A stretch of 64,000 bases of DNA from Megaleporinus macrocephalus (lineage: Eukaryota; Chordata; Actinopteri; Characiformes; Anostomidae), in contig CM038709.1 of the NCBI GenBank assembly GCA_021613375.1, positions 41,254,656 through 41,318,655 of the forward strand, given 5' to 3'. Positions 10,975 to 22,034 of the stretch are shown here, one piece after another. Below the pieces are notes generated by a model. The model searched no databases. It was given only the letters and a program-made list of their open reading frames with translations, and had not been told where the DNA came from. The position numbers and the translations under genes are program-made. Positions within the stretch are counted from its first letter, which is position 1; each line of letters starts with the position of its first letter.

Positions 10975-12128
10975 TCCTACCAACCATCCTCCTCACCTCT
11001 AAGACCAGTCATCCTCCTCACCTCTAAGACATCCTCGTGTCCTGGATTGTTGACTACCTGACTGGCAGACCACAGTATGTACGTCTGCAGCACTGTGTGT
11101 CGGACAGAGTGGTCAGCAACACTGGAGCCCCGCAGGGAACTGTCCTCTCTCCCTTCCTCTTCACCCTCTACACCACTGATTTCAACTACTGCTCAGAGAC
11201 CTGCCACCTTCAGAAGTTCTCTGATGACTCTGCACTAGTTGGATGTATCAGCAGGGGTGATACTGAGGAGGGACAAAACACAGGTGACCTCTGTTTCCAT
11301 CAGGGGGTCAGTGTGGACACTGTGGAGGACTATAAATATCTGGGCGTGCACATTGACAATAAACTGGACCGGGCTAAGAACACTGACGCCCTCTAAAAGA
11401 AGGGCCAAAGTCGTCTCTATTTTCTGAGGCGTCTGAGGTCCTTCAACATCTGCAGGACTATGCTGAGGATCTTTTATGAGTCTGTAGTGGCCAGTGCCAT
11501 CCTATACGCTGTTGCATGCTGGGGCAGCAGGCTGAGGGTAGCAGACGCCAACAGACTCGATAAACTGATCCACAGAGCCAGTGATGTTGTGGGTGTGGAG
11601 CTGGACTTACTGACGGCAGTGTCTGAGAGGAGGATGCTGTCTAAGCTGCAGGCCATCATGGAGAATGGCTCCCACCCTCTTTATCACACAGTGATGAGAT
11701 GCAGGAGCACATTCAGTTCAAGACTCATTCAGCCAAAATGCACTACAGAACGCCACAGGAGGTCATTCCTACCAGTGGCTATCAGACTTTATAACTCCTC
11801 TCTTAACGTACGACACCTCTCACATGTACAGTGATACCAGTAGAACAATAATTTAATTATGTATGTAAGAACTCAAATGTGCAATAACTTTCCTACCTCT
11901 AAACTCTTACTGCTGTATACAGTATATCTGTACTTATTATTATAGACACAGTCACTTTACATTTTATTATTCTATTGTATTATAAGACTTATATATGTGT
12001 ACATACTACAAATGTATTTTATGTTGTAAATTATTATTAGAGTGTATATTCTTCTTCTGCTACTGTAAAAACTGCAATTTCCCCCTGGGATCAATAAAGT
12101 ATTTCTGATTCTGATTCTGATTCTGATC
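10975..12128 (+). mobile_element. 5'-truncated L2-type LINE
   Basis: The copy holds the second half of a reverse transcriptase gene, a 3' untranslated region, an AATAAA signal at 12093-12098 within GGGATCAATAAAGTATTTC, and a (TTCTGA)n tail at 12103-12128. This tail arrangement is typical of L2-clade LINEs in fish. A 25-bp direct duplication (CATCCTCCTCACCTCTAAGA repeated at 10985 and 11010) lies at its 5' end. No clear target duplication was found. Confidence 0.85.
11037..11834 (+). pseudogene. L2-like LINE reverse transcriptase, 3' half, defective
   Basis: The start is a truncation point, not a real start codon. The frame opens with SWIVDYLTGRPQYVRL and the RT core GAPQGTVLSPFLFTLYTTDF, then the catalytic FSDDSALVG. 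After ISRGDTEEG a segment of several dozen codons is deleted. The text resumes one base out of frame (RRDKTQVTSVSIRG, 11261-11303) and returns to the first frame at VSVDTVEDYKYLGVHIDN. A single nonsense codon (TAA, 11394-11396) follows NTDAL; the same frame then runs on through GQSRLYFLRRLRSFN and SVVASAILYAVACWGS to RSFLPVAIRLYNSSL. Functional relatives copy their own RNA into genomic DNA. This copy is inactive but little diverged otherwise. Confidence 0.9.
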
Positions 12129-12595
12129 CTGTATTCCTGTCAGAATACAGGAGGCGATGGTAGAAGCTGCTTAAAGTATCAGTGAAGTGGATTTAAGTGG
12201 AGGATGCTCCAGTTTGCTACCCAGGAAGTCTTTAGAGTCTTTAGAGTATCATATACTTATTAATGCTTTGTATTTTGTGCCCTACATGAAATAGATTAAA
12301 AAAAAAAAACAAACACAGAAAGCTATACAAACGTGAAGGTTTAGGTGGTCTCTGTGTTGCAGCTAAGTGTGTGCCTTCAAGTGAACATAGTAGTTGGATT
12401 ATTTCATCAATAGTCTTCAGTCGTCAACATAGATGTTGAATTACCCTCAATTTCTGCCCAACCTCTCCATTCCTCCTGCTGCTTTTCTTTCCTCAGTTGC
12501 TCCAGAAATAAAGGGAGGGGCCCGACAGGAGTGATAGCAAAAGATTGTGGAAGTTACCTCGCTCATATCTCATAGTGCTGAAAGTCAGTAGTCAT
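12129..12595. other. No gene seen
   Basis: The start (CCTGTATTCCTGTCAGAATACAGG) is an imperfect palindrome. There is an A-run at 12298-12310. No coding similarity was found. Confidence 0.4.
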
Positions 12596-12835
12596 CTTAT
12601 CCTCTACTGTCTAAAAGTCTTAGGACCCTAAACTCAATGTTTAAAAATCTTACCAATAAGTGTATTTTTACCAGTAAGAACACCAGATATGATTAGAACA
12701 GATGTATTTAATCATAAATACAATACAAAGTAACATAAATATCTTATAGTAAAAGAAGTAGATCATATCTTGAGCTCCAGTTTAAAGAACAAAGTGTAGT
12801 TCCAGATTTCTCCCGGACGCCCCAGACATTATATA
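12596..12835 (+). repeat. Repeat B/R1 copy, left part
   Basis: It contains AAAAGTCTTAGGACCCTAAA, then GAACACCAGATATGATTAG, CATAAATATCTTAT, GAGCTCCAGTTTAAAGAA and TAGTTCCAGATTTCTCC. The same order occurs at 14206-14435. The AAGTCTTAG and ACCAGATAT parts are the reverse complement of the ends of repeat B at 39.2 and 42.8 kb, so these belong to one family. The right part resumes at 13059 after a SINE. Confidence 0.65.
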
Positions 12836-12837
12836 GT

Positions 12838-13058
12838 ACTCTGGTTTGCTCCCACAGTCCAAACACATGCATGTTAGGTTGATCGCTCACTATAAACTGT
12901 CCGTTGGTGTGAGTGTGTATGAGTGTGTGTTGCCCATATGATTGACTGACGACCTGTCCATGGTGTAGGACACTGGGATTGACTCCTGCCGCCCCCTTTC
13001 ACCCACACCCTCTGACACAGAGTTGCAGGCTAAAGCAGAAGATAATGAATGGATGAAT
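12838..13058 (+). repeat. SINE S, headless copy nested in repeat B/R1
   Basis: It starts in the SINE body (TGGTTTGCTCCCACAGTCC), continues through CACATGCATGTTAGGTTGAT and GTCCATGGTGTAGGACAC, and ends with GATAATGAATGGATGAATAG, the tail of this family. The tRNA-like head is absent. The host repeat continues on its right side (GAAGTACTGAGCAGTC). Confidence 0.65.
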
Positions 13059-13113
13059 AGAAGTACTGAGCAGTCCAAGCAGGTATTAGATGAGAACTGA
13101 AAATAATACTGGG
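13059..13113 (+). repeat. Repeat B/R1, right part
   Basis: GAAGTACTGAGCAGTCCAAG and ATTAGATGAGAACTG match 14483-14532, where they directly follow the left part. This shows that the SINE replaced or interrupted about 60 bp of the repeat. Confidence 0.65.
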
Positions 13114-14085
13114 TTGTTTTCAAAAGGAGAAGCTTGGAAAGGGTATTAATACTGTATTAATGTATTTGTTGTGTAAAGCCATTGCACAGTACAGCAGATC
13201 AGATCAGATGTTGTGCATTTTTGCATGTTTTATTTAAAGAGAGCCTAAATATTTGGATTCTTTTGGTCAATATGGCGGTCAATTGTTATATTAAGATACT
13301 AGTTGTGATATTTATGGACATTGTATTACTATAATGATGGTGTAGTGATGTTCTGTCATAAAGGGAACTGTTTAAATGGTGGAACATTTTCTGATCTACC
13401 CTCCCCCCCTTTGAATGTCTGACCTTGGGTAAAGGGACTGGTCATCACTGTTAATCATTATCACACATGTTTGGCCTTTCACCCAATCCTACCGTCCTTG
13501 CACATACACACATACTCGCTTGCACAGATGAACTACACCCCAGTAATTGACGGTTAATTGGATGAGCGGCTATTGACTCCTGTGATGGAGAGAGGGGGAA
13601 AAAGGAGGGATGAGTGATGGAGGTAGGCCCAGCTGCGTCGATAAACAAAAGGGAGGAATACAATAACACTAGCAAACACATCCATTCATCATCATAACTG
13701 CGCAACATTTTTCAGAGTCGTCATTGCCGTCCATTTATTTTCTTCCTAGCACCTGTTAAACTGTGGGACCTGCTGGAGTCCAGCTTGACTGAGAGGAGTC
13801 TGGAAGGTATCTAAAATGTTTGAAAACTCCCAGCACAAACATGGGCACTAAATAACATATTTCTAAAGCAGTATTTAAGTATTTATGAACAGCTTATGCC
13901 ACCAATTGCTACATAATATAAAAGACTTGAACATGAAAGGCTTGAGTTAAAGTTGGATAATAAAGTTTAAGGGCATTTGAATATGTCATGAACCTTATAT
14001 TTGTTTCTTAACTAGGCCCAGGTTCAGTACTTACCTTGATATATTATTACAGTGTTAGTAATTAAACAATTGTTGGTTTAGGTTA
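13114..14085. other. No gene seen; single-copy DNA
   Basis: Mostly single-copy sequence; 13390-13720 is less AT-rich than its surroundings. No coding or repeat family was recognised. Confidence 0.4.
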
Positions 14086-14687
14086 AGTCTCCTTATGTCA
14101 AGGCAATGTCACTTTACAATTATTGGCCTATTCTAATATTACTTCAAGGTGCCATAAAATACATTTATTCTGATTTTAAATTGATCTCCAATGTCTACGA
14201 AGAAGTCATCCTATACAATACAGCACTGTTTAAGTCTTAGGACCCTAAACTCATTGTTTAAAAGCATCTATCTTAGCAATGCAAGAACATCAGATATCAT
14301 TAGAACAAATGTAAATAATCATAATTTCAATAGAGCGTACCATAAATATCTTATTTCAAAAGATGTAGACACTATCTTGGGCTCCAGTTTGAAGAATAAA
14401 GTTTAGTTCCAGATTTCTCCTGGATGCTCCAGACAAATGTATGAATTTAATCAGTTCAGCAATCTTGATTTAGCTTAATGAAGTACTGAGCAGTCAAAAG
14501 CAGGTATTAGATGAGAACTGTAAATAATACTGGGATGCCATAGAGTGTTATTATATAAGTCTCCATATGTCAAGGCAACACCATTTTACAATTATTGACT
14601 GCCTAAAAATATACTAACATTACTTTCAGGTGCCATAAAATGCATTTATTCTGATTTTAAATTGATCTCTAATGTCTACCAAGAAGG
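14086..14687 (+). repeat. Repeat B/R1 flanked by about 120-bp direct repeats
   Basis: Segment X (14086-14205: AGTCTCCTTATGTCAAGGC ... AATGTCTACGAAGAAG) recurs as X' (14558-14687: AGTCTCCATATGTCAAGGC ... AATGTCTACCAAGAAG). Between them lies a B/R1 copy (14206-14557). The other B/R1 copies lack X. The arrangement is either a tandem duplication that spans the repeat or an insertion into an already duplicated segment. The open frame 14191-14406 lies within the repeat and has no family. Confidence 0.75.
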
Positions 14688-15331
14688 TATGTGATTTCTA
14701 GTCAGGGAGAAAAATTCCTAGTCGAGGTTTTACACGCTCATATACATCCTATGATTTGGTTCCTAGAATGAAATGAGCTGTTTTTGTTTAGTGAGCTCAT
14801 GAAAAATGTGATGAGCTCTGCTCTGTTTGGCTGGTTTACAATGAGACGCCACAGTGATAACACAGACACAACGAAATAGACACAATTAAATGAACTATTT
14901 AACTATTTTGACATGTTTATCTTTCTATTTGGATTTTAATTATTATCTTGTTTGTTTATTTTTATGTATTTTATGTTTATTTTATATTATTTTATTTGAT
15001 GTTTTCTATTGTGGTTGTTTTAAATTAGTTCATTTTTTATTAGTCTTTTAATTTTTATTATCTTATTTGTTTATTTTTATGTATTTTTTGTTTATTTTAT
15101 ATCATACATTTTTATTTAATATTTTACATTTATATTTTATTCATCTATATTAAATGGTAATTTTAAAAAATTGTATTTCATTTATTATTATTATTTTTCG
15201 TTCTTTATCAGTTTTAATATCTTATTTAAATGTTTTCAATCCCTTAAAGTGTAAATGCTCGGCAGCATTGCAAATGAGGGTCACCCCTGAATGTATTTCT
15301 GAGATAAAATAAAGGTTGATTGATTGATTGA
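14688..15331 (+). repeat. T-rich segment ending in a LINE-like (GATT)n tail
   Basis: The part 14930-15240 is built of TTTATTTTTATGTATTTT-like tandem wording. It ends AGATAAAATAAAGGTTGATT followed by GATTGATTG at 15305-15331: an AATAAA signal next to a tetranucleotide tail, as in LINE 3' ends. No reverse transcriptase text was found upstream. A similar arrangement on the minus strand occurs at about 58635-59060. Confidence 0.45.
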
Positions 15332-16439
15332 ATGAGCTAGTCATGTGAGTCACTTTAAGCTTACTTGTATCTAACATTACCTGTACCAGCTACTCACTTT
15401 CTAACTGGACATCCTCACATAGTAGATAAAAGTTCCAATTGTGAACCTTTCAGTTTAAGATGATCTGCTTCAGCCAGCAAACAGTGATAAACTTACACCG
15501 CATGGCTGCTACTTATGGGTTACTGTTGGGGTTGTGATGCCAGTAGGGTTGGAACCATAGTGTCAACTGGTGTGGTTGATGTTCATCTTTTGAACAAGGA
15601 TAAAGGTGGCTTCTATTTCAGTTGGAGTGGAAAATTAAGATTAAGAAGCTAGTAAACAGGAAGGAACAGCCTCATTCAGTGTTTTTTCAAAAGATATGAA
15701 GTGCCAACATCATCTTCACCGCCTGGAACGCTAAAAGTCATTTCCACTGCTGCTGTCTTGTCACCTTTGTGTGCAAATTTTAGGATGTAAATATTAAAAT
15801 ATAATCAAAATTGTAACATAACAGGATTTTGAGATGGACTTGTTTTATTATTCCTCGTTTTGTAAATGCAGGATTTGTATTTGCTGAAGGAACAACAGTG
15901 TATGAGGTTCACAGTACTTTAGCTCTATGTACTGAACCAGCTTTTATTCCACTATACCTTCCCTATACCTTCTATTCTGTGGCCCCCTTCCTAAAAACCT
16001 CAGCCAAAACTTGAGGAAGCGTCCCTATGTAGGTACCCTTCAGCTCTAATGTTAGAAGACATTTAGTTCACTTTCACTGATCCACTGCCCTCTTTTTTCC
16101 ATTGTTTTCGAGTGTGCTTCCATTGTTCTGCACCTTCGCTCAACCTAGTTCCCACCTCCTCTCTCTCCTTTTCTCGTCCCCTCCACTCTTCCTCTCACTT
16201 TGCCTCATCAGACACACATTAATCATTGCTTGTCGCGGGTGATGATCTCTCGGTGGAGCTCACTCTACAAAGAGGTTCATTTCCCTATCATTGCTATGCA
16301 TCTATTCACAATGGGCCTTATCTGGATACAATAATATTCCTCTAAATCCCTCATGGAGTCATCTATCTTCCTGCTCTCCTAGTGAGTAACCGACCCCCTC
16401 CACCTAACACACACACCTCCACCCACACTGCTTGTATGC
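15332..16439. other. No gene seen
   Basis: Single-copy DNA. The open frame 15829-16014 has no recognisable domain. A pyrimidine-rich stretch lies at 16080-16205. Confidence 0.4.
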
Positions 16440-17300
16440 TTTCTCGGTTTGGCATCATTACGTCCAATTTGCATATTGCAGTGCATGTTTATAAATGATG
16501 TCACACATATGTGAGCCGAGGAGAAGCAAGATGCAAGGTTTCCACCAGCAGCACTGACAGTGTTAGAGATGACACGATAACACTTTTTCTTTTACGGCAC
16601 CCGATGCTGAAACCTTGAGCGTGTCAGACATCGGATGGGATTTGTTCCTGAAACAAGCCTCGCTTTACAATTAGGCTACAGACCAAGCCGTGGTCCTGAT
16701 TTTGTAAGAGAATCAAATCGAATCCATTCTTATTTTTCCTCGGTTATCCAATCTGAGGATCTGGAACATCTCTGGGCAGCCCTGAAAGCAGCTGCTCTGA
16801 AAGCAAAGCCCACCCGTTCCTTGTAGCAGCTCTGAGCTAACGCAGGGTGTCCAATTCCTCATCGTTATTATTCAAACGGAGCGAGAAGCCCGCTATTCAC
16901 GCCCCTATCTTTCAGGTTCAATAGAGGAAGTGGCGTTTCTCAGAAAGGCTGGCGGTCAGGTGGCTGTTTTGTAGTTGGGAAAGCATTCGAAATGGCAATT
17001 TTCCAGCATCCGTCCATGGCTGCCAAGAACATAAAAGAGTTTGGTTCCAGCTTGAACGCACACTGGGTTGACTAGAAAGGTGAAAAAAGTAGGGGGGGTG
17101 CGGGCGAAAAATCAATGCATCTTCCTCAATGGCACGCTTTCGGGAAGCCGTTGATAATCCTAGGGCCGTAAAGAATGAAAACCCTTGACGTCGGTGCCGA
17201 GAGGAAGGTGAGGAATTCAATTTCGGATCTTCCTTCCGGCTAGGCCACAGCGCGAGGCCGAATATAATTTCATCCTTATTACTCAGGTAAATTATGATGT
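16440..17300. other. Candidate conserved non-coding block
   Basis: The block is single-copy, with balanced composition and scattered CpGs. It contains the POU-type octamer ATTTGCAT (about 16469-16476), ATAAATGATGTCA (a CRE/AP-1-like core near 16490), and TAAATTATGATG near 17288. The open frames it contains (16635-16826 plus, 16918-17220 minus) show no family and no codon signature that I can support. Calling it regulatory is inference. Confidence 0.35.
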
Positions 17301-18654
17301 GCCCTACCTCGGCCTTGGTGTAAACAAAACACCTGCGTTAGCCTCTACCTGTCCTCACGAACTCTTCTCCCTTTAGTCTGCATTCAGATAGCCCAACCAA
17401 ATTTCTACATACTAAAACTTCACTCTCTAAATCTGAGCCTAAAAGCATCCACCGATTGGTCAGCAGTATAGATGAATTGGTTCTGACATTGCTAGCTGAT
17501 CAGATCTGAACAAGAATCTTCACTGAACAAGGTCTTCTATAGACTACCATGATTGTGGATGGGATTGATGCGACTATGGCTTTTATCATTTTTTTATATG
17601 GCAGAAGTAGAGAGGTATGCATCGTGGAGCAGCAAGGAAATAAGCAATTAACCTCTTGGAACCTCAGTCATTCAATAACTACAATGAATTAAATATGTAG
17701 GTTATGCAGTCATGGGAATGAAGATGGTCCACATATGAGATCCTTGGGGTTTAAAAGGTTTAAAGCAGGCGAGTTTTATTCACAAAGCACATTCAAAACC
17801 AACATGTAGTGCAATATGAGATAAACAGATATCGGAAATATATACAATAAAAGTTCAAAATAAAGGTGCTAGTAAGGAAGTGATGCCATTGAACAGTGGT
17901 TCTCAATCCTGGAGTGCTAATAACCTGTGTGTTGTAATGTTTGCCCAGCTCTACCTCACCCAGTTCTGCTAAACTGGAGCTTGTTAATTAGTTCTGTCAC
18001 ACCTTGATCTGTTTCTTTCATTCTCTGCCTTTATTTGCCTTCCTCTTGTTCCCATGTGCTTCTGTTTTTTTTGGTTCCAGGCTTCTTCTTGGCCCACCCA
18101 GTAGCTGTGCTCTAGACCACTGAGGCTGGTCATCATTTTGTAAGTGACATTGTACACATAAAATGTGTATTTATACCCCTCTGTTACCCTCTGTGTGTAT
18201 TTATACCCCTAGTCATCTTCCTATGTCTTCATTTTGTTATCTTATGCTGACCATACACTAGAAGACCTTTTAAAGACTCTGATAAGATGTTTAACAGATC
18301 TTTCACATCTAAAGACTAGTCACAGATGTTTAGTTACAGACTAGTCACAGGCTATGATACTGCAAAGACTGGGGGTCTTTCAGAGTCACTATTTACAAGA
18401 CTTCTACAAGATTCCTTTTGAGATTATTTCTCATTTAAATGATTGAAGCTAGCAATATTCAACTAAATGTATGGTTCGCTGATAGGCTAAACACTGTAGC
18501 CCCGTTCGGCTGGGATTTAGAGGGCTTCATCGATTTCTGTCCACCTTTTTTCTTTTTCCACTCTGTCATGGTATAAACGTGAAGACACGTCAAAGAGGCA
18601 CTCTTGCTTGCTCCACAGCTCCACCAGTTTCTCCTCCTTTGTACAGTCCAGGTG
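17301..18654. other. No gene seen; traces of old repeats
   Basis: CAGTGGTTCTCAATCCTGG at about 17896 resembles the end of a hAT-type fish repeat. The segment 18045-18090 (TCCCATGTGCTTCTGTTTTT) resembles part of the solo LTR family. At 18165-18212 TGTGTATTTATACCCCT is duplicated. Nothing coding was recognised. Confidence 0.4.
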
Positions 18655-19215
18655 AACCGGTTGTCTAGACTAGGGCTGCAAGTAATAAAAACCTTCAAGA
18701 ACATCTGGAAATGTGAGCTGTGCGTGTTGGATTTAATTCCTTAAGTTCCTTAAGTCCTGGACAAAAATAAAGTGGAATGATGATTCCAAACTATATCACA
18801 CCAACTTATGGTTGGCTCCAACAAAGCTCCAAACACCATCTCCTGTGGTGTCTACTCAAGTCCATATGGCAGCAGACTCAATTCATAATTCTTTGCAAAG
18901 TTTTGGGCTGTTCCAATTTCTTCTGGTACTTGCTCACCCTAAGATTCACTTTTCTTAAGCCTCTGCAAGTAGAAAGAAAGAGAATGGACTGGGTCTAGGC
19001 AGTGTTAGCAAAGCATCAGCTTGCTTTACCACAGTGGACAGAACAGAAGTACCATTCATCTTTTCTTATAGAGAGTAATAGCTTTGACTCAGAGTCCGTT
19101 AATTTATGCATCATGCCAATGAAGAACTATGACACATCCTCAATTGTCTAGACCAGGGCTGCAAGTAATGAAGTCCTTCAGGAGCATCTGAAAATTAGAG
19201 CTGGGCGTGTTGGAT
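18655..19215 (-). repeat. Repeat D, inverted copy left of the main cluster
   Basis: The reverse complement matches the D units at 22.5-24.2 kb. It includes CTCCAAACACCATCTCCTG, CCTCTGCAAGTA, GACTGGGTCTAGGCAGTG, CTTTACCACAGTGGACA and GTCTAGACCAGGGCTGC. The order is that of the plus-strand units, reversed, so it is a true inverted copy. Confidence 0.75.
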
Positions 19216-19512
19216 CTGAACTCGCCGGACATCCTTCCATGTGTTTTTTACCCGCCAGACATTCCTGTACTTGCCTTGCGGCTTCCCGTTTGGTAGTGAG
19301 AAGAGCTCTTCTACTGTCTACGAGCATTAGTCCCTGTGTTTTTATTTGTTTGTCATAGACTCTGCTGCTCCCACCATCTCTGCCTGACTTCTGGATATAT
19401 TAACCTGACCTCACATATACAGACTTTACATGTCATTGCTGTCCAAAAAAGGAGGGTCACCAAAACAGAGGGTCCATTCATCATAAAACATTCATAGGAT
19501 ATAAAGAGCATA
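19216..19512. other. No gene seen
   Basis: Short single-copy stretch without recognisable features. Confidence 0.4.
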
Positions 19513-19829
19513 TAACGGTACAGTGGTGTACCTCATCTATCTATCTCACAGCAAGATGATCTGGGTTTGATTCCCGGGCTGTTCTGTGTGGTGTTTGCAT
19601 GTTTTCCCTGTGCGTGAGTGGGTTTCCTCCCACACTTCCAAAGACATACATGTTAGGTTGATTGGTCACTGTAAGTTGCCTGTATGTGTGAATGTTGGCC
19701 ATGCTTTGGACTGGCGAAGAGTCCATGGTGTAGCTTGCCTTCGTCCGATGACGCTGGAATTGGCTCTTACCCCCCATGACCCTGACTAATGGGATAAAGT
19801 GGCAGATAATTGATGGATGGATGGATAAA
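19513..19829 (+). repeat. SINE S copy with B-box-like motif
   Basis: CTCACAGCAAGATGATC is followed by GGGTTTGATTCCCGG, one base from the Pol III B box (GGTTCGANNCC). Then come the body (GTGTTTGCATGTTTTCC, GTGGGTTTCCTCCCACA, CATACATGTTAGGTTGATTG, GAGTCCATGGTGTAGC) and the tail GATGGATGGATGG. The A-box region is degraded. The open frames on both strands are the SINE body and not a gene. Confidence 0.75.
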
Positions 19830-20810
19830 GAGCATCTGTCCTGGTGAAATGTTATAGGAACATCAACAAAAATAGAGATGTACAGCTACCATATGTATCC
19901 GCCTGCCATGCCTGCTCAATGATCACAAATTCATTAGTTGCAGGAGGTGATTTCTTAAATGTGAAGAGTCCTGGTACTCCAGGACCAGACCTGAGAAGAA
20001 CTGTGGTTCCCTTGAGAACTTAATAATCAAGTATTTTATAGAGCCTTTCACTGAAATGTTCTTTAGGTAACCAAACCTGGTTCTTCTGTGTTATGGGTTT
20101 CCCTAGCAGCCAGTGTGGGCTTACATCGTAAATTCAGTGAGCATCATATCCTGCTAATAAGAAATGGATGGATGCTGTGCTGATGCCTTGAAGAGAGAAT
20201 ATGGCTAGCTTCTAGTTTCCAAGTAGCATTAGCCTAACCAGTCATGTTCATCAGGACTACTGGGTATTCTGCTGTGTTTACAAACTTCGCAATTTACAAA
20301 GTACCTTAGAAGTAATGAGACGTTGACATGCCTGCAAAGGACAATGCTTGAGGAGGTGACCAAGCCATCAATGGAACCACACATATACACAGTAGGCGCC
20401 TTTAAACCAATCCAGAACTTGCATTTGAGTCAACACTCTGTGATAGAGAAGTCACCAAAAGTTCAACTCTACCGCCATGCGCTCTTTACTACACTACAGA
20501 TGTTTGTTTAATTCTTATCTGGTTTTGGCGAAGATCAGATTGCTTCCATTTTAACGAATTCCCTGTATTATTATTATTTTTTATTTATTTTTTTGCTCTC
20601 GCATACTAAACGGCTCGCTGTGCTCTCCACACAGGCCTTTAAAGTTCAAACGGGTTTCTAAATCAAATGAAGCCAAGCTTCAGCAAGCCGCCATGAATTT
20701 ATCATGAGTTTCCCTCGCTAAGTCTCTCGCTGCTCATTTGCACAGTCTTCACTCAGTCTTTAACATGCTTCCTCAGCAGGCGCCCATGTTCCCCCCTCTC
20801 CCTCTTTGTC

Positions 20811-20813
<3 letters not shown>
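19830..20813. other. No gene seen; single-copy DNA
   Basis: No coding or repeat family was recognised. The part 20585-20790, directly before the TA run, has more CpG and reads as single-copy. Confidence 0.4.

Positions 20814-20895
<82 letters not shown>
20814..20895. repeat. Microsatellite (TA)n
   Basis: About 40 uninterrupted TA units, followed by TTTATTTCCCCC. Confidence 0.97.
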
Positions 20896-20898
<3 letters not shown>

Positions 20899-21116
20899 TT
20901 CCCCCACTTCTCTATATATATTTATCTTTGTTTGCTTGGTTTAAGCTCTTGTGAGGTAATGTCTGACCATTGGTGAAAGTAGGGAAGAAAGTTTAAGCAA
21001 TTTTGCTTCTAATATCATCCCCTTGCTTATTCTTCTTTTTCGAGGAATCACATGGTCTTCCCTTTCATTGATTACAAACTCAAGCCTAGTCCGCTAACTC
21101 CATTCTTCCTTCCTTA

Positions 21117-21370
21117 CGCTTGCAGAGGCTGAAGTCATTAGAGGTGACATTTGGAGGGAGTGAGATGCAGAAGAAAATGGAACAGCCCGACATTTTGCCA
21201 AGAATTATGAGCCGAACCTGCTGCGGTTTGGACCCTGAGTGGACTTCACTGGAAACCGGAGGTTTGTTGGTTCCAACCACTGGATGGTGAGGTGTGGCTT
21301 GGCACTCTCATCCCATGTTATGTGTATCTAGACCATGGGTGCACATTCTAAATCCTGGTCCTGGAGATCT
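21117..21370 (+). repeat. Repeat D, first direct copy
   Basis: It contains GAGGCTGAAGTCATTAGAGG, TGACATTTGGAGGGA, AGAAGAAAATGGAACAG, GACATTTTGCCAAGAATTA, GAACCTGCTGCGG and GGACTTCACTGGA, then a CCTGGTCCTGGAGATCTACC segment. The same order recurs at 22395-22590, 23474-23720 and 24047-24200. Confidence 0.75.
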
Positions 21371-21501
21371 ACCAACCTGATATACCTGTCCCTACTATAC
21401 AGAGGCTCCTGAAGGTCTTCATTATCTGAATTAGGTGGGCTACACTTGGGCTGGATAATCTGTGTCGGACTATGCAGCCCTGGTTTAAACCTCTAAGGAT
21501 G

Positions 21502-21585
<84 letters not shown>
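21502..21585. repeat. Microsatellite (GATA)n
   Basis: About 21 perfect GATA units in a row. Confidence 0.98.
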
Positions 21586-21586
<1 letters not shown>

Positions 21587-21644
21587 CTATGTATAGACTG
21601 TATACATGATGTATAATATGATATGATATGGCACAGTATAGTCA

Positions 21645-21670
21645 GTATATATATATATATATATATATAT
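21645..21670. repeat. Microsatellite (TA)n
   Basis: About 13 TA units, abutting the hairpin that starts the 37-bp minisatellite. Confidence 0.95.
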
Positions 21671-21740
21671 CAGACACTGTTTTGCTCTGGACCCCTATAC
21701 CTGATGATTGATATAGGGGTCCAGAGCAAAACAGTGTCTG
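21671..21740. repeat. Perfect 29-bp inverted repeat (hairpin), 12-nt loop
   Basis: The left arm, 21671-21699 (starting CAGACACTGTTTTGCTCTGG), is the exact reverse complement of 21712-21740. The loop is CCTGATGATTGA. The right arm is the first unit of the 37-bp minisatellite, so the left arm is a single inverted unit. Single strands of this region can fold into a strong hairpin. Confidence 0.97.
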
Positions 21741-22034
21741 ATAGTTGATACAGAGGTCCGAAGTATAACAGTGTCTGATAATTAATACAGAGGTCCAGAG
21801 TATAACAGTGTCTGATAACTGATATAGAGGTCCGGTGTATAACAGTGTCTGATAGCTGATATAGAGGTCTGGAGTATAACAGTGTTTGATAGCTGATACA
21901 GAGGTCTGGAGTATAGCAGTGTCTGATAACTGATATACAGATCAGAGTATAACAGTGTCTGATAGCTGATATAGGGGTCCGGAGTATTACAGTGTCTGAT
22001 AGCTGATATAGGGGTCCGGAGTATAACAGTGTTA
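21671..22034. repeat. 37-bp minisatellite, about ten units
   Basis: The unit is GATAGCTGATATAGGGGTCC followed by GGAGTATAACAGTGTCT (37 bp), with one inverted unit at the left end and diverged units inside. The minus strand happens to lack stop codons in all three unit phases, which creates a 207-codon open frame across 21670-22293. That frame is an artefact of the array. Confidence 0.95.
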
